A stretch of DNA of 64,000 nt from Paenibacillus sp. LHD-117 (GCF_030929555.1 NZ_JAVFVT010000008.1:62001-126000), one strand, 5' to 3'. Positions 50,992-60,150 are shown, counted from the stretch's first letter. Made by a program: numbers and translations. Notes: generated by a model not told the origin, from the sequence alone.

Positions 50992-51870
50992 ATGATGACC
51001 GAAACCGCAGCGCGGCTGCAGGAAGGGAAACGAGGCTCCGGCGCGGTCGCCAAGCTGGGTTACGCCGTGCTTTATTTGGTGCTGGCCGCTGTGGCCGCCT
51101 TGCAATTGTTTCCGCTTGTTTGGCTTTTGTTCTTTTCGCTCAAAAACAATCAAGAAGTGTTTGATCTTCCGCCGCTGTCGCTGCCGATGAATCCCCGCTG
51201 GGAAAACTACGGCAAAGTGTGGAGCGCGGGCAATATCGACGTCTATTTCTTGAATAGCGTATGGATTACCATCGTTGCCACGGCCCTCACGGTCGTGATC
51301 GCCAGTCTGGTTACGTTCGCGGTGACGCGGATGAAGTGGAAGGGAAGCTCCTTCGTGCTCGGCCTGTTCATGGTCGCGATGATGATTCCCGTGCATTCCA
51401 CGCTCATACCGCTGTTCAGCCTTTTCAACAAAGCGGGATTGATCGACCATCCGTTATCGCTAATTCTGACTTACGTGGCGTTCAACATGCCGATTACGAT
51501 CATGATATTATTGGGCTTTTACTACGCGCTGCCAAAAGAAGTCGAGGAAGCGGCGGTCATCGACGGCTGCTCCGTGAACCGGATGTTCTTCCGCATCGTG
51601 TTCCCGATGACGAGCTCCGTCCTCGCGACGACGGCCATCATCAACATGATCTATAATTGGAACGAATTTATTTTCGTGAATACTTTCATTAGTACGGATA
51701 GCTTCAAGACGCTGACCGTCGGCGTGCAAAATTTCATCGGCCAGTACACGACGGATTGGGGCGCGATCGGCGCGACCCTGATGATCAGCATCCTGCCGAT
51801 CCTTCTGACGTTCCTGTTCCTGAGCGACCGCATCGTGGAAGGCATCGCGGCCGGCTCCGTGAAGGGATAA
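50992..51870 (+). CDS. Sugar ABC transporter permease (MalG type)
   Basis: The 292-aa protein has six membrane helices, the EAA loop EVEEAAVIDGCSVNRMFFRIVFPM and the C-terminal VEGIAAGSVKG. AGGAGGG precedes the ATG. It completes the importer with the preceding genes. The ATPase must come from elsewhere. Confidence 0.93.
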   Translation: MMTETAARLQEGKRGSGAVAKLGYAVLYLVLAAVAALQLFPLVWLLFFSLKNNQEVFDLPPLSLPMNPRWENYGKVWSAGNIDVYFLNSVWITIVATALTVVIASLVTFAVTRMKWKGSSFVLGLFMVAMMIPVHSTLIPLFSLFNKAGLIDHPLSLILTYVAFNMPITIMILLGFYYALPKEVEEAAVIDGCSVNRMFFRIVFPMTSSVLATTAIINMIYNWNEFIFVNTFISTDSFKTLTVGVQNFIGQYTTDWGAIGATLMISILPILLTFLFLSDRIVEGIAAGSVKG

Positions 51871-51910
51871 ATCGATCGTTGCGTCACGGTGCGCCGCGCC
51901 GAAACACAAA

Positions 51911-51963
51911 CAGACGCCTCCATCCCATGTTGTCACATTGGGATGGGGGCGTCTGGCTTTTGA
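51911..51963 (+). terminator. Terminator of the second sugar ABC operon
   Basis: CAGACGCC-T-CCATCCCA and TTGGGATGGG-GGCGTCTG pair over about 17 bp, followed by a short T-rich tail. Confidence 0.82.
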
Positions 51964-52118
51964 TGGCGTCGAGGGGGCGGATTGAATCTCTCCGACCAAT
52001 GCCGATATAATAGGAGATGGAGTTTATTTTACTACTAAACTAAAAAGAAGAAGGCAGGACGTTTCATGCGTTTCGCTGCATGGGGCGCTGAGCCGAACAC
52101 GGGGGATGATGACGGAAG

Positions 52119-53852
52119 ATGCTGCGATTGTTCCGGTTACTGCGGCCTTATCGGGCCGCGATTGCGCTAGTCATGACGCTTATTCTGCTTCAATCGTTGT
52201 CGGAGCTGTATTTGCCGACCTTGATGGCGGATATCGTCAACAATGGCGTAATCGAAGGGGATAAACCCTACATCTGGCGGATGGGCGGCTACATGCTGCT
52301 GTTCACCGTGCTGGGCACGGTCGTCTCGATTCTCGCGAGCCTATACGCTTCGCGGATTTCTTCCGGCTTCGGGCGGAACGTCAGGAGCAAGGTGTTCGAG
52401 CATGCGGAGAACTTTTCCTTGCAGGAGTTCGATCGAATCGGTACCGCGTCCCTGATCACGCGGACGACGAACGATATTAATCAGGTGCAGCAAGTGCTTA
52501 TGATGATGCTACGGTTGATGGTCATGGCCCCGATGATGTGCATCGGCGGCATTATCATGGCGCTCTACAAGGACGCGGAGCTTACGCTGGTTCTGCTCGT
52601 GGCGCTGCCCGTTCTGGCGGGGGCGATCTGGCTCATTACTTCGAAAGGCATGCCGTATTTCAAAGCGATCCAGAAGAAGCTCGACCGGCTGAATTTGGTG
52701 CTTCGCGAAGGGCTGACGGGCATCCGCGTCATTCGTTCCTTCAACCGGACGGAGCATGAGCGGGACAGGTTCACGGACGCGAACCGCGACCTGATGGAGA
52801 CGTCGGTGAAGGTGAATCAGATCATGGCGGTCATGATGCCGGTCATGATGCTGATCATGAACCTGTCGACCATCGCGATCGTCTGGTTCGGCGGGCTTCG
52901 CATCGATGACGGGGCGATGGGCGTCGGCGATTTGATGGCGTTCATTCAATACGCGATGCAGATCATGTTCTCGCTCCTTATGTTCTCAATGATGTTCGTT
53001 ATGGTCCCGCGCGCATCCGCGTCGGCGGTTCGCATTAACGAGGTGCTGGATATGGAGCCGTCGGTGACGGACCGGTCGGCCGCATCGGCGAAGGACAAGT
53101 CTTCTGCCGCAGGAATCGTGGAGTTCGACGACGTCAGCTTCAGCTACCCGGGAGCCGAGATGCCGGCGCTGTCGGGCATTTCGTTCCGCGCGGGTCCCGG
53201 CGAGATCACGGCGATCATTGGCGGCACGGGCTCGGGCAAGACGACGCTGATCAACTTGATTCCGCGTTTCTTCGATGCCGCCGGCGGCTCCGTCCGGATC
53301 GACGGCAAGGATGTCGGTTACTGGACGCAGGAGAGCTTGCGCGAGACGATCGCGCTCGTGCCGCAGAAGGCGGTTTTGTTCTCGGGCACGGTGGCCGAAA
53401 ATATTCGGTACGGCAAGGAAGACGCGACGGACGAAGAGGTTCGCAGAGCGGCCGAGACCGCGCAGGCGCTCGACTTCGTGACGGCGATGCCGGACGGCTT
53501 CGACTCCGTGCTGGCGCAGGGCGGGACGAACGTATCCGGCGGCCAGAAGCAGCGGTTGTCGATTGCGAGAGCGCTGGTGCGCAGGCCGAAAGTTTATTTG
53601 TTCGACGACAGCTTCTCCGCGCTGGATTACAAGACGGATGCGAAGCTGCGCGGCGCGCTGAGGGCCGAAACCTCGGATGCAGCCGTGCTGATCGTCGCCC
53701 AGCGGGTTAGCACCGTTATGGACGCCGACCGCATCATCGTGCTGGACGAAGGGCGGATCGCGGGGATCGGCACGCATAAGGAATTAATGGAGACTTGCGG
53801 CGTTTACCGCGAGATCGTATCCTCGCAGCTATCGGAGGAGGAGAGCGCATGA
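52119..53852 (+). CDS. ABC exporter half-transporter (BmrC/YheI type)
   Basis: The 577-aa protein has an N-terminal six-helix ABC exporter membrane domain (about 1-310). A C-terminal ATPase follows, with GGTGSGKTTLINLI, VSGGQKQRLSIARAL and LFDDSFSALDYKT. The Walker B Glu is replaced by Ser (DDS), a degenerate catalytic site typical of one partner in heterodimeric exporters. It overlaps the next gene by 4 bases and would form a heterodimer with its product to export drugs, lipids or peptides. Confidence 0.93.
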   Translation: MLRLFRLLRPYRAAIALVMTLILLQSLSELYLPTLMADIVNNGVIEGDKPYIWRMGGYMLLFTVLGTVVSILASLYASRISSGFGRNVRSKVFEHAENFSLQEFDRIGTASLITRTTNDINQVQQVLMMMLRLMVMAPMMCIGGIIMALYKDAELTLVLLVALPVLAGAIWLITSKGMPYFKAIQKKLDRLNLVLREGLTGIRVIRSFNRTEHERDRFTDANRDLMETSVKVNQIMAVMMPVMMLIMNLSTIAIVWFGGLRIDDGAMGVGDLMAFIQYAMQIMFSLLMFSMMFVMVPRASASAVRINEVLDMEPSVTDRSAASAKDKSSAAGIVEFDDVSFSYPGAEMPALSGISFRAGPGEITAIIGGTGSGKTTLINLIPRFFDAAGGSVRIDGKDVGYWTQESLRETIALVPQKAVLFSGTVAENIRYGKEDATDEEVRRAAETAQALDFVTAMPDGFDSVLAQGGTNVSGGQKQRLSIARALVRRPKVYLFDDSFSALDYKTDAKLRGALRAETSDAAVLIVAQRVSTVMDADRIIVLDEGRIAGIGTHKELMETCGVYREIVSSQLSEEESA

Positions 53853-55747
53853 GCAAGGAGACAAGAGACGGGTCGAAAGCTGGTGGCCCTCACGGCGGAG
53901 GAGCGGGTCCGGGCGCGCGCCCGATGGGCTTCGGCCCCGGACCGGGCATGATGGGCATACCCGGACAGAAAGCGCGAGATTTCAAAGGCTCGCTTAGACG
54001 GCTGTCCGGTTACCTAAAGCCTTTCCGGCTAACTTTGCTGGCTGTGCTTACAGCGGCGATACTCAGTACGCTGTTCTCGATTCTGAGCCCCAAGATACTG
54101 GGCAGAGCGACGGATAAGTTGTTCGACGGCATCGTCGTACCGGGAGCGGAGATCGATTTCGAGGGTATTTTTCAAATTCTCGGATTGCTTGCCGGACTCT
54201 ATGTCATTAGTGCATTGTTCGGTTTCGTGCAGCAGTATCTCATGGCGGGAGTAGCCCAGAAGGTCGTATTCCGGCTGCGGAACGAAGTGAACGACAAACT
54301 CGGAAGGCTGCCGCTGAAGTTTTACGATTCGCGTTCAAACGGAGATATTCTGAGCCGCGTCGTCAACGATGTGGACAACATAAGCAACACGCTGCAGCAG
54401 AGTTTGACACAGCTCATTACTTCCATCGTGACGCTGGTCGGCGTCATCGTAATGATGCTGACGATCAGCCCGCTGCTTACGTTGATCCTTGTCTTGACGC
54501 TGCCGCTCAGCTTTGTCGTCATCGGGATGATCGCGAAGCGCTCTCAGGTGCATTTCAAGAACCAGCAAGCGCAGCTTGGTGCGCTAAATGGACATGTCGA
54601 GGAGATGTATACGGGCCATACGATCGTCAAAGCATTCGGGCACGAGCGCAAGTCGATCCGGCAATTCGACGAAATGAACGACAAGCTGTACGACTCCAGC
54701 TGGCGGGCGCAATTCATTTCCGGCATTATCATGCCGCTCATGAATTTGATCGGCAATATCGGGTATGTGTGCATTTGCGTCGTGGGCGGCGTGCTCGTAA
54801 CGCAGAACACGATCAGTGTGGGCGACATTCAGGCATTCATCCAATACGCCCGCCAATTCACGATGCCGATCACGCAGACTGCTAATATTGCGAACATCAT
54901 CCAGTCGACGCTCGCTTCGGCGGAACGGGTATTCGAGCTTCTAGACGAGGAAGAGGAAACGCCGGAAGCCGCGAAGCAGCCTGTACTCGGCAAGCCGCTA
55001 GGCGCGGTGGAATTCCGCGGCGTAAGGTTTGGTTACGACCCGGAGAAGCCGCTCATTCAAGACATGAATATCCGCGTAAAAAGCGGCCAGACCGTTGCCA
55101 TCGTAGGTCCGACGGGTGCGGGCAAGACAACGCTCGTCAATTTATTGATGCGGTTCTACGAAGTAGGCGATGGAGCGATTACGGTGGACGGGCGGGATAT
55201 CCGCGAGCTTGGGCGCGGACAGCTTCGCAGCTTGTTCGGCATGGTGCTTCAGGATACATGGCTGTTCAACGGCACGATCCGGGATAACATCGCCTACGGC
55301 CGACTAGGCGCCACGGAGAAGGAGGTCGTCAATGCGGCGATCGCCGCGCATGCCGACCACTTCATCCGGACATTGCCGGAAGGCTACGACACGGTGCTGA
55401 ACGAAGAGGCGTCCAACATTTCGCAAGGCCAAAAGCAGCTGCTGACGATTGCCAGAGCGATTCTTGCGGATCCGTCGATTCTGATCCTCGACGAAGCGAC
55501 GAGCAGCGTCGATACGCGCACGGAAATTCAAATTCAACAGGCGATGAACCATCTGATGTCAGGCAGAACCAGCTTCGTTATCGCTCATCGTCTATCGACC
55601 ATCCGGGATGCGGACCTTATTCTCGTCATGAAGGAAGGTTCGGTCATTGAACAGGGCACGCATGAGGAGCTGCTCGCGCGAGGCGGATTCTACGCCGATT
55701 TGTACAATAGTCAATTCTCGGCAGGAGCTGCCGCAACCGCGGGATAA
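53849..55747 (+). CDS. ABC exporter half-transporter (BmrD/YheH type)
   Basis: The 632-aa protein has a Gly/Pro-rich N-terminal tail of about 40 residues (GGPHGGGAGPGARPMGFG). A six-helix membrane domain and an ATPase follow, with GPTGAGKTTLVNLL, ISQGQKQLLTIARAI and LILDEATSSVDTR. The catalytic Glu is present, complementing the degenerate site of the partner encoded just upstream. AGGAGGAG precedes the ATG. Confidence 0.93.
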   Translation: MSKETRDGSKAGGPHGGGAGPGARPMGFGPGPGMMGIPGQKARDFKGSLRRLSGYLKPFRLTLLAVLTAAILSTLFSILSPKILGRATDKLFDGIVVPGAEIDFEGIFQILGLLAGLYVISALFGFVQQYLMAGVAQKVVFRLRNEVNDKLGRLPLKFYDSRSNGDILSRVVNDVDNISNTLQQSLTQLITSIVTLVGVIVMMLTISPLLTLILVLTLPLSFVVIGMIAKRSQVHFKNQQAQLGALNGHVEEMYTGHTIVKAFGHERKSIRQFDEMNDKLYDSSWRAQFISGIIMPLMNLIGNIGYVCICVVGGVLVTQNTISVGDIQAFIQYARQFTMPITQTANIANIIQSTLASAERVFELLDEEEETPEAAKQPVLGKPLGAVEFRGVRFGYDPEKPLIQDMNIRVKSGQTVAIVGPTGAGKTTLVNLLMRFYEVGDGAITVDGRDIRELGRGQLRSLFGMVLQDTWLFNGTIRDNIAYGRLGATEKEVVNAAIAAHADHFIRTLPEGYDTVLNEEASNISQGQKQLLTIARAILADPSILILDEATSSVDTRTEIQIQQAMNHLMSGRTSFVIAHRLSTIRDADLILVMKEGSVIEQGTHEELLARGGFYADLYNSQFSAGAAATAG

Positions 55748-55841
55748 GGGTCCGGCTTCGTGTCTTGCGATCTTCCGCTTATAGAGGCAGCTTCGCGGGC
55801 CTGGAATGTTCATGTGCCGTTCATATCGCTATGCTACATTA

Positions 55842-55869
55842 CCCCTAATGTGATTACATTGGGGGTTTT
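55842..55869 (+). promoter_or_regulatory. Hairpin directly before the Gly/Met-rich lipoprotein gene
   Basis: CCCCTAATGT and ACATTGGGGG pair around GATT, followed by TTTT and, 3 bases later, the ATG at 55873. The GGGGG of the right arm is the only Shine-Dalgarno-like sequence, so the hairpin could act as a terminator or as a ribosome-site switch. Confidence 0.5.
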
Positions 55870-55872
55870 GTC

Positions 55873-56634
55873 ATGATGAGACGAATGATGATTGCGGCGG
55901 GGGCAGCTGCATTGTTGCTGACGTTATCGGCATGCGGGGCGGGATCCGCCGATTCGGGCGGGACGCAGGAACAAGCGGGGGCGCAGGCTGGCGCTTGGGA
56001 TACGGGCGGAGCGACCGAAGGCGGCCAAGGCGGCATGGGCGGAATGGGCGGAGGCATGGGTATGACCGACGAGAACGGGAACATTTTCAGCCTGATGGGC
56101 AAAGTGTCTGCCGTCAACGGTTCGACGATTACAGTGTATAAGTCGTCGCTGGATCCCGCGTCGATGGGCGAGCGCGGCGGCATGCGCGGCAATCGAGCGC
56201 CTGGCGACGAGAGCCAGCCGCCGAGAAGCGATGATTCGGGCGCTGCGAATGCTGCGGGAGACGGGCAAGCGGCCGGCGAAGAGGGCGGCGGGGCAGGAAG
56301 CGAGGGACAAGCGCCGGCGGGCGGTGGAGAGCCGCCAAACGGAGAGGGTCGCCCAGGCGGAGGCATGGGGATGGCGGAGATGTTCACGGACGAGCTCGTT
56401 GATATAGCGATCACGGACGGCACGCTCATCCAGAGCATGTCCTTCGGAGAGAGCGGTCCCGTGATGACCGATGTGCCTGTTTCCGAGTTCAAAGAAGGCG
56501 ATATCCTGACCATTTGGCTAAAGGAAGGCACGCAGGAAGCGACGCAGATTCGCATTGGCGGGATGGGCGGCGGAATGGGCGGCGGAATGGGCGGAATGAG
56601 AGCACCGGAAGCGCCTGCATCGGGCCAACCATAA
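55873..56634 (+). CDS. Gly/Met-rich lipoprotein (hypothetical)
   Basis: The 253-aa protein starts with a lipoprotein signal (MIAAGAAALLLTLSAC). A stretch of GGMGGMGGGMGM follows, then a small beta-rich segment (NIFSLMGKVSAVNGSTITVYK). A Gly/Ala/Glu-rich low-complexity region of about 70 aa leads to a second beta segment (VDIAITDGTLIQSMSF, ILTIWLKEGTQEATQIRIGG) and another GGM-rich tail. The two beta segments look like the halves of an OB-like or DUF5666-like unit. Met-rich repeats could bind copper or silver, but this is a guess. No partner genes are evident. Confidence 0.7.
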   Translation: MMRRMMIAAGAAALLLTLSACGAGSADSGGTQEQAGAQAGAWDTGGATEGGQGGMGGMGGGMGMTDENGNIFSLMGKVSAVNGSTITVYKSSLDPASMGERGGMRGNRAPGDESQPPRSDDSGAANAAGDGQAAGEEGGGAGSEGQAPAGGGEPPNGEGRPGGGMGMAEMFTDELVDIAITDGTLIQSMSFGESGPVMTDVPVSEFKEGDILTIWLKEGTQEATQIRIGGMGGGMGGGMGGMRAPEAPASGQP

Positions 56635-56847
56635 CGGAGCGACAAGGGACATAAGAAGCGACGCGGAGCGAAACGTTCCTCGTCGCTTTTTTGGCGTCCA
56701 AAGAAGTGTTGGTACGCGAAACGGATCTTCTAGCCGGTGCTAGTCAGGTCACGGGAGGGTAAAAGCACACGTGTAGCCAGGATACTTGCGTATGGCGAAA
56801 TCTGTTCTTAGAAGCGTATCGACGAAAGTGCCTATCTGAGGACACGA
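56635..56847. other. Intergenic stretch before hairpin array 2
   Basis: No gene is seen. GCGACGCGGAGCG and a T-rich CGTCGCTTTTTTGG near 56660-56695 form a terminator-like hairpin (AAGCGACG/CGTCGCTT) for the lipoprotein gene. The remainder is unremarkable. Confidence 0.5.
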
Positions 56848-57163
56848 AACGAACCTACAACCCGCGCATGCGCCGGATCGGGAGCTGTAGGTCCGCGAAA
56901 CGAACCTACAGCCCGCGGATGCGCCGGATCGGGAGCTGTAGGTCCGCGAAACGAACCTACAGCCCGCGCATGCGCCGGATCGGGAGCTGTAGGTCTGCGA
57001 AACGAACCTACAGCCCGCGGATGCACCGGATCGGGAGCTGCAGGTCCGCGAAACGAACCTACAGCCCGCGGATGCACCGGATCGGGAGCTGCAGGTCCGC
57101 GAAACGAACCTACAGCCCGCGGATGCACCGGATCGGGAGCTGTAGGTACGTGAGGCGTAGCTA
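56848..57163 (-). repeat. Hairpin array 2: about six units of 51 bp
   Basis: GCTGTAGGT-N-ACCTACAGC hairpins start at 56884, 56935, 56986, 57037 and 57088, with a degenerate one at 57139, an exact 51-base period. The spacer (CGCGGATGCGCCGGATCGGGA) is nearly invariant. Read on the minus strand, the hairpin loop CGTTTCGCG matches that of array 1, so the two arrays are related and inverted. Translations from it are artefacts of the 3-divisible period. It lies in a 735-base gene-free gap. Confidence 0.9.
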
Positions 57164-57301
57164 CGCCTCCAGATGTGACCTAACATAACGTCGGCGGTTG
57201 CATCCATGCCTCCCATCGACGGCCGAACTAGATAACATGACCAATAGGGGATGCGATTTTTAGCGATTCCATCCATTGTTGTTGCTTAGGCGAGATGATA
57301 A

Positions 57302-57322
57302 CATGTCAGTTAAATTGACATG
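57302..57322. promoter_or_regulatory. Inverted repeat upstream of NitT/TauT-type operon
   Basis: CATGTCA-N7-TGACATG is a perfect 7+7 palindrome 48 bases before the ATPase gene. It overlaps a TTGACA that could be a -35 box. It is probably an operator, and the regulator is unknown. Confidence 0.45.
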
Positions 57323-57369
57323 GATGATCGAGCAGCGAAGACGAGCGGGACAATAGAGGAGGCGGCGGT

Positions 57370-58167
57370 ATGAAAGATGCGGATGGCGCGGCGGAGATCG
57401 TGACCTTTGACCATGTCAGCAAAATATACAACACGGGAACGATCGCATTAACAAATGTGAATTTCTCGGTCAAGGAAGGGGAGTTCGTCAGCTTCCTGGG
57501 GCCGTCGGGCTGCGGCAAGTCGACGGCGCTTCGGATGGTGGCCGGACTGGAGGAAGCGACCTCGGGCAGCGTCCTTGTGGCAGGCAAGGCGCCCAAACAG
57601 CTGATTCGCGAATCCGGCGATATCGCGTTTGTCTTCCAGGATGCGAATTTGCTGCCATGGCGGACCGTGATGGACAACGTCGTGCTGCCGCTCGAGCTTA
57701 GGGGAGGCAGTAGGAAGGCGCATGAGGAAGCTGCCGAGCGGGTACTGGAGATGGTCGGGCTGAAGGATTATCACAAGGCTTATCCGAGGCAACTGTCCGG
57801 CGGTATGAAAATGCGGGTATCGATCGCAAGGGCGCTGGCTGCGAAGCCGAAGCTGCTGCTGATGGACGAACCGTTCGCCGCCTTGGACGAAATAACGCGG
57901 CAATCCCTGCAGCTGGAGCTGCTGGACATTTGGGAACGGGAGAAGATGACGGTGTTGTTCGTGACGCACAACGTGTTCGAAGCGGTGCTGCTCTCATCCA
58001 AGATCGCCGTCATGTCGGCCCGTCCGGGGAGGCTGTCCGCGCTTATCGACGTAGAGCTGCCGTATCCGCGTCAGCTGAGCATGCGGACGGAGCGGGCGTT
58101 CGGGGAATATGTGAACCTCGCGTCAATGCATTTGGAACAAGGAACAGGGAGGAAGGAGCTGGGCTAA
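57370..58167 (+). CDS. ABC transporter ATP-binding protein (NitT/TauT/ThiZ type)
   Basis: The 265-aa ATPase has Walker A GPSGCGKSTALRMV, Q-loop FQDANLLPWRT, signature LSGGMKMRVSIARAL, Walker B LLMDEPFAALDE and H-loop VTHNVFEAVLLS. The LLPWRT Q-loop and the length are typical of the nitrate/taurine/thiamine-precursor group. It overlaps the permease start by one base. Confidence 0.93.
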   Translation: MKDADGAAEIVTFDHVSKIYNTGTIALTNVNFSVKEGEFVSFLGPSGCGKSTALRMVAGLEEATSGSVLVAGKAPKQLIRESGDIAFVFQDANLLPWRTVMDNVVLPLELRGGSRKAHEEAAERVLEMVGLKDYHKAYPRQLSGGMKMRVSIARALAAKPKLLLMDEPFAALDEITRQSLQLELLDIWEREKMTVLFVTHNVFEAVLLSSKIAVMSARPGRLSALIDVELPYPRQLSMRTERAFGEYVNLASMHLEQGTGRKELG

Positions 58168-59021
58168 TGTCCTTGTCTACAGTGGAAACGGCGGCTGCCG
58201 GAACGCAGGAGGCCGAAGCCGTCATGAGGCCGAAGAAGCGGAGCGGCGGAACCTTCATGCGTTACTATTTGGGCCCGATCATCGCGTTTGTCGTCGTTAT
58301 GGCGCTATGGCAATGGATCCCGTTATGGCTTGGCATGAAGCCGTTCATTTTCCCGAAACCGACGGATGTGATCAAAGCGTCAATCGAAGACTGGCGCATT
58401 CTGTGGGAGGCGGTTCGGATAACGGTATTGGAATCCGTCATCGGATTTCTGCTCAGCGCGGTTATCGGCATCGGGGTGTCGATCCTGCTGGCCAGCTCCA
58501 TCGTGCTCGAACGAAGCATCTATCCGTACGCGATTATTCTGCAGACGATTCCGGTCGTAGCCGTTGCGCCGCTCGTCGTGATCTGGTTCGGAGCGGGGTA
58601 CAACTCGATCGTCGTTATCGCCTTCCTGATCGGCTTCTTCCCGGTCATCTCCAATACATTGATGGGGCTCAACTCCGTCGACAAAAACATGGACGAGCTG
58701 TTCACGCTCTATAATTCTTCCAAGTGGCAGAAAATGATGAAGCTTCGCATCCCTGCCGCGATGCCATATATCATGACCGGCCTTAAAATCTCGTGCACCC
58801 TATCCATCGTCGGCGTCATCGTTGGCGAATACGTCGCGGGGATCGGCGGCGGCAAAGGCGGTCTCGGCTATGCCATTACGATCGCGGCGGTCCAAATGAA
58901 GACGCCGTTCTTATTCGCCTGCGGCATTGCGGCGGCCTTGCTCGGAATCGGTTTTTACCTCATCGTGAGCCTGATCTCGAATCGGATTCTCGGTTCCTGG
59001 CACGAGTCCGCGATGAAATGA
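58167..59021 (+). CDS. ABC transporter permease (SsuC/ThiX type)
   Basis: ATG 58167 follows GGAAGGAG. The 284-aa protein has a charged N-terminal 35 residues, then five or six membrane helices with IVVIAFLIGFFPVISNTLMG and VGEYVAGIGGGKGGLGYAI, the docking region of this group. It works with the ATPase and binding protein on either side. Confidence 0.92.
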   Translation: MSLSTVETAAAGTQEAEAVMRPKKRSGGTFMRYYLGPIIAFVVVMALWQWIPLWLGMKPFIFPKPTDVIKASIEDWRILWEAVRITVLESVIGFLLSAVIGIGVSILLASSIVLERSIYPYAIILQTIPVVAVAPLVVIWFGAGYNSIVVIAFLIGFFPVISNTLMGLNSVDKNMDELFTLYNSSKWQKMMKLRIPAAMPYIMTGLKISCTLSIVGVIVGEYVAGIGGGKGGLGYAITIAAVQMKTPFLFACGIAAALLGIGFYLIVSLISNRILGSWHESAMK

Positions 59022-59060
59022 GAAGAACATAAAAAAATAGAAAAGTGGAGGAGAAACAAA

Positions 59061-60119
59061 ATGAAAAAAAGTTTCGGGGGAATGATAGTCGCTTTAGTGC
59101 TGGTCATGGTTATGGCTTCGGCTTGCAGCAATTCGGGCAACGGCAACAAACCGGCGGAATCGCCTTCCGGGGAATCCGCATCGCCTTCCGCCTCGTCCGA
59201 AGCGACGGCTGAGCCGACGGCTCCAGCGGAGGCGAAGAAGGTGAAGCTCGTGCTGAACTGGTTCCCGAAGGCGCAGCACGGGGGCGTGTACGCGGCCAAG
59301 GAGCAAGGCATTTTCGCGAAGAACGGCCTGGACGTCGCGATCGAGCCTGGCGGGCCGCAAGTATCCGCCGTGCAGATCGTCGCTTCGGGCAACGCGGACT
59401 TCGGTCTCGCTCACGCCGACCAGATCGTCATCGCCAAAAACCAAGGCATCGACTTGGTCGTCGTGGCGGCGGCACTGCAAGGCAGTCCGCAGGCGTTCAT
59501 GTTCCAAGAAAGCGAGAAAATTAGCGGCTTTGAGGACTTGAACGGCAGGACGGTGTTCATTCAGCCGGGCATTACGTACTGGGATTATTTGAAAAGCACC
59601 TATGATCTGAGCGGTGCCAAGGAAATGACCTATACGGGCCAGCATGTCAACTTCCTGGCGGATCCGACCTCCGTGACGCAATCGTTCGTGACGTCCGAGC
59701 CGTTCTTCATGGAGAAGGAAGGCGTGAAGGTGAAGACGCTGCTCGTATCAGAATCGGGGTACAATCCGTATAACGTCGTTCTATTCGTGACGAAAGCGTA
59801 TTTGGAGGATCATAAGGAGGATGTTGCGAATTTTGTGAAAGCTTTCTCCGAAGGCTGGATGTCCTACAAGGATACATCGGCGGAGATCAATCCAGTCATC
59901 CACGCCGCCAACCCGAATATCGCGCTTGACGCGATCGAGTTCGAGGATAAAGCCCAGAAGGAGTTCGTGTACGGCGGCGACGCGGCCGAGCATGGCTTCG
60001 GTTATATGACGGAAGAACGCTGGACGACGCTGATCGACCAATTGAACGGACTTGGCCTGCTGAAGAAGAAGTTCGACGCCAAGGAGATTTTCACAACCGA
60101 GTTCCTGCCTGCGCCGTAA
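59061..60119 (+). CDS. ABC transporter substrate-binding lipoprotein (NMT1/ThiY type)
   Basis: The 352-aa lipoprotein has signal KKSFGGMIVALVLVMVMASA before Cys and a Ser/Pro/Ala-rich linker. An NMT1/THI5-like domain follows: LVLNWFPKAQHGGVYAAKEQ, the PGGPQ motif and SGNADFGLAHADQIVIA. These resemble ThiY, which binds formylaminopyrimidine thiamine precursors. No thiamine gene is nearby and no TPP riboswitch was seen. The substrate could therefore be a pyrimidine, a sulfonate or another small organic molecule. Confidence 0.9.
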   Translation: MKKSFGGMIVALVLVMVMASACSNSGNGNKPAESPSGESASPSASSEATAEPTAPAEAKKVKLVLNWFPKAQHGGVYAAKEQGIFAKNGLDVAIEPGGPQVSAVQIVASGNADFGLAHADQIVIAKNQGIDLVVVAAALQGSPQAFMFQESEKISGFEDLNGRTVFIQPGITYWDYLKSTYDLSGAKEMTYTGQHVNFLADPTSVTQSFVTSEPFFMEKEGVKVKTLLVSESGYNPYNVVLFVTKAYLEDHKEDVANFVKAFSEGWMSYKDTSAEINPVIHAANPNIALDAIEFEDKAQKEFVYGGDAAEHGFGYMTEERWTTLIDQLNGLGLLKKKFDAKEIFTTEFLPAP

Positions 60120-60150
60120 TCGGATAAAGCGAATAACGAAGCCGTACCGA

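Noticed and set aside
52066..52170. Short frame before the ABC exporter operon (MRFAAWGAEPNTGDDDG)
   Set aside because: It overlaps the exporter gene start and has weak signals. It is probably chance.
55854..56645. 263-codon minus-strand Pro/Ser-rich frame
   Set aside because: It is the complement of the Gly/Met-rich lipoprotein gene and lacks a ribosome site. The plus strand has a lipobox signal.
56749..57276. Repeat proteins encoded on both strands (17-residue SCRSAKRTYSPR-like and SRSGASAGCRFVSRTYS-like repeats)
   Set aside because: They arise because 51 is divisible by 3 and the hairpin array has no stops. There are no ribosome sites, and both strands are open equally.
57164..57369. TPP or other riboswitch upstream of the ThiY-like importer
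   Set aside because: No CTGAGA or ACCTGATCTGG core was found by eye.
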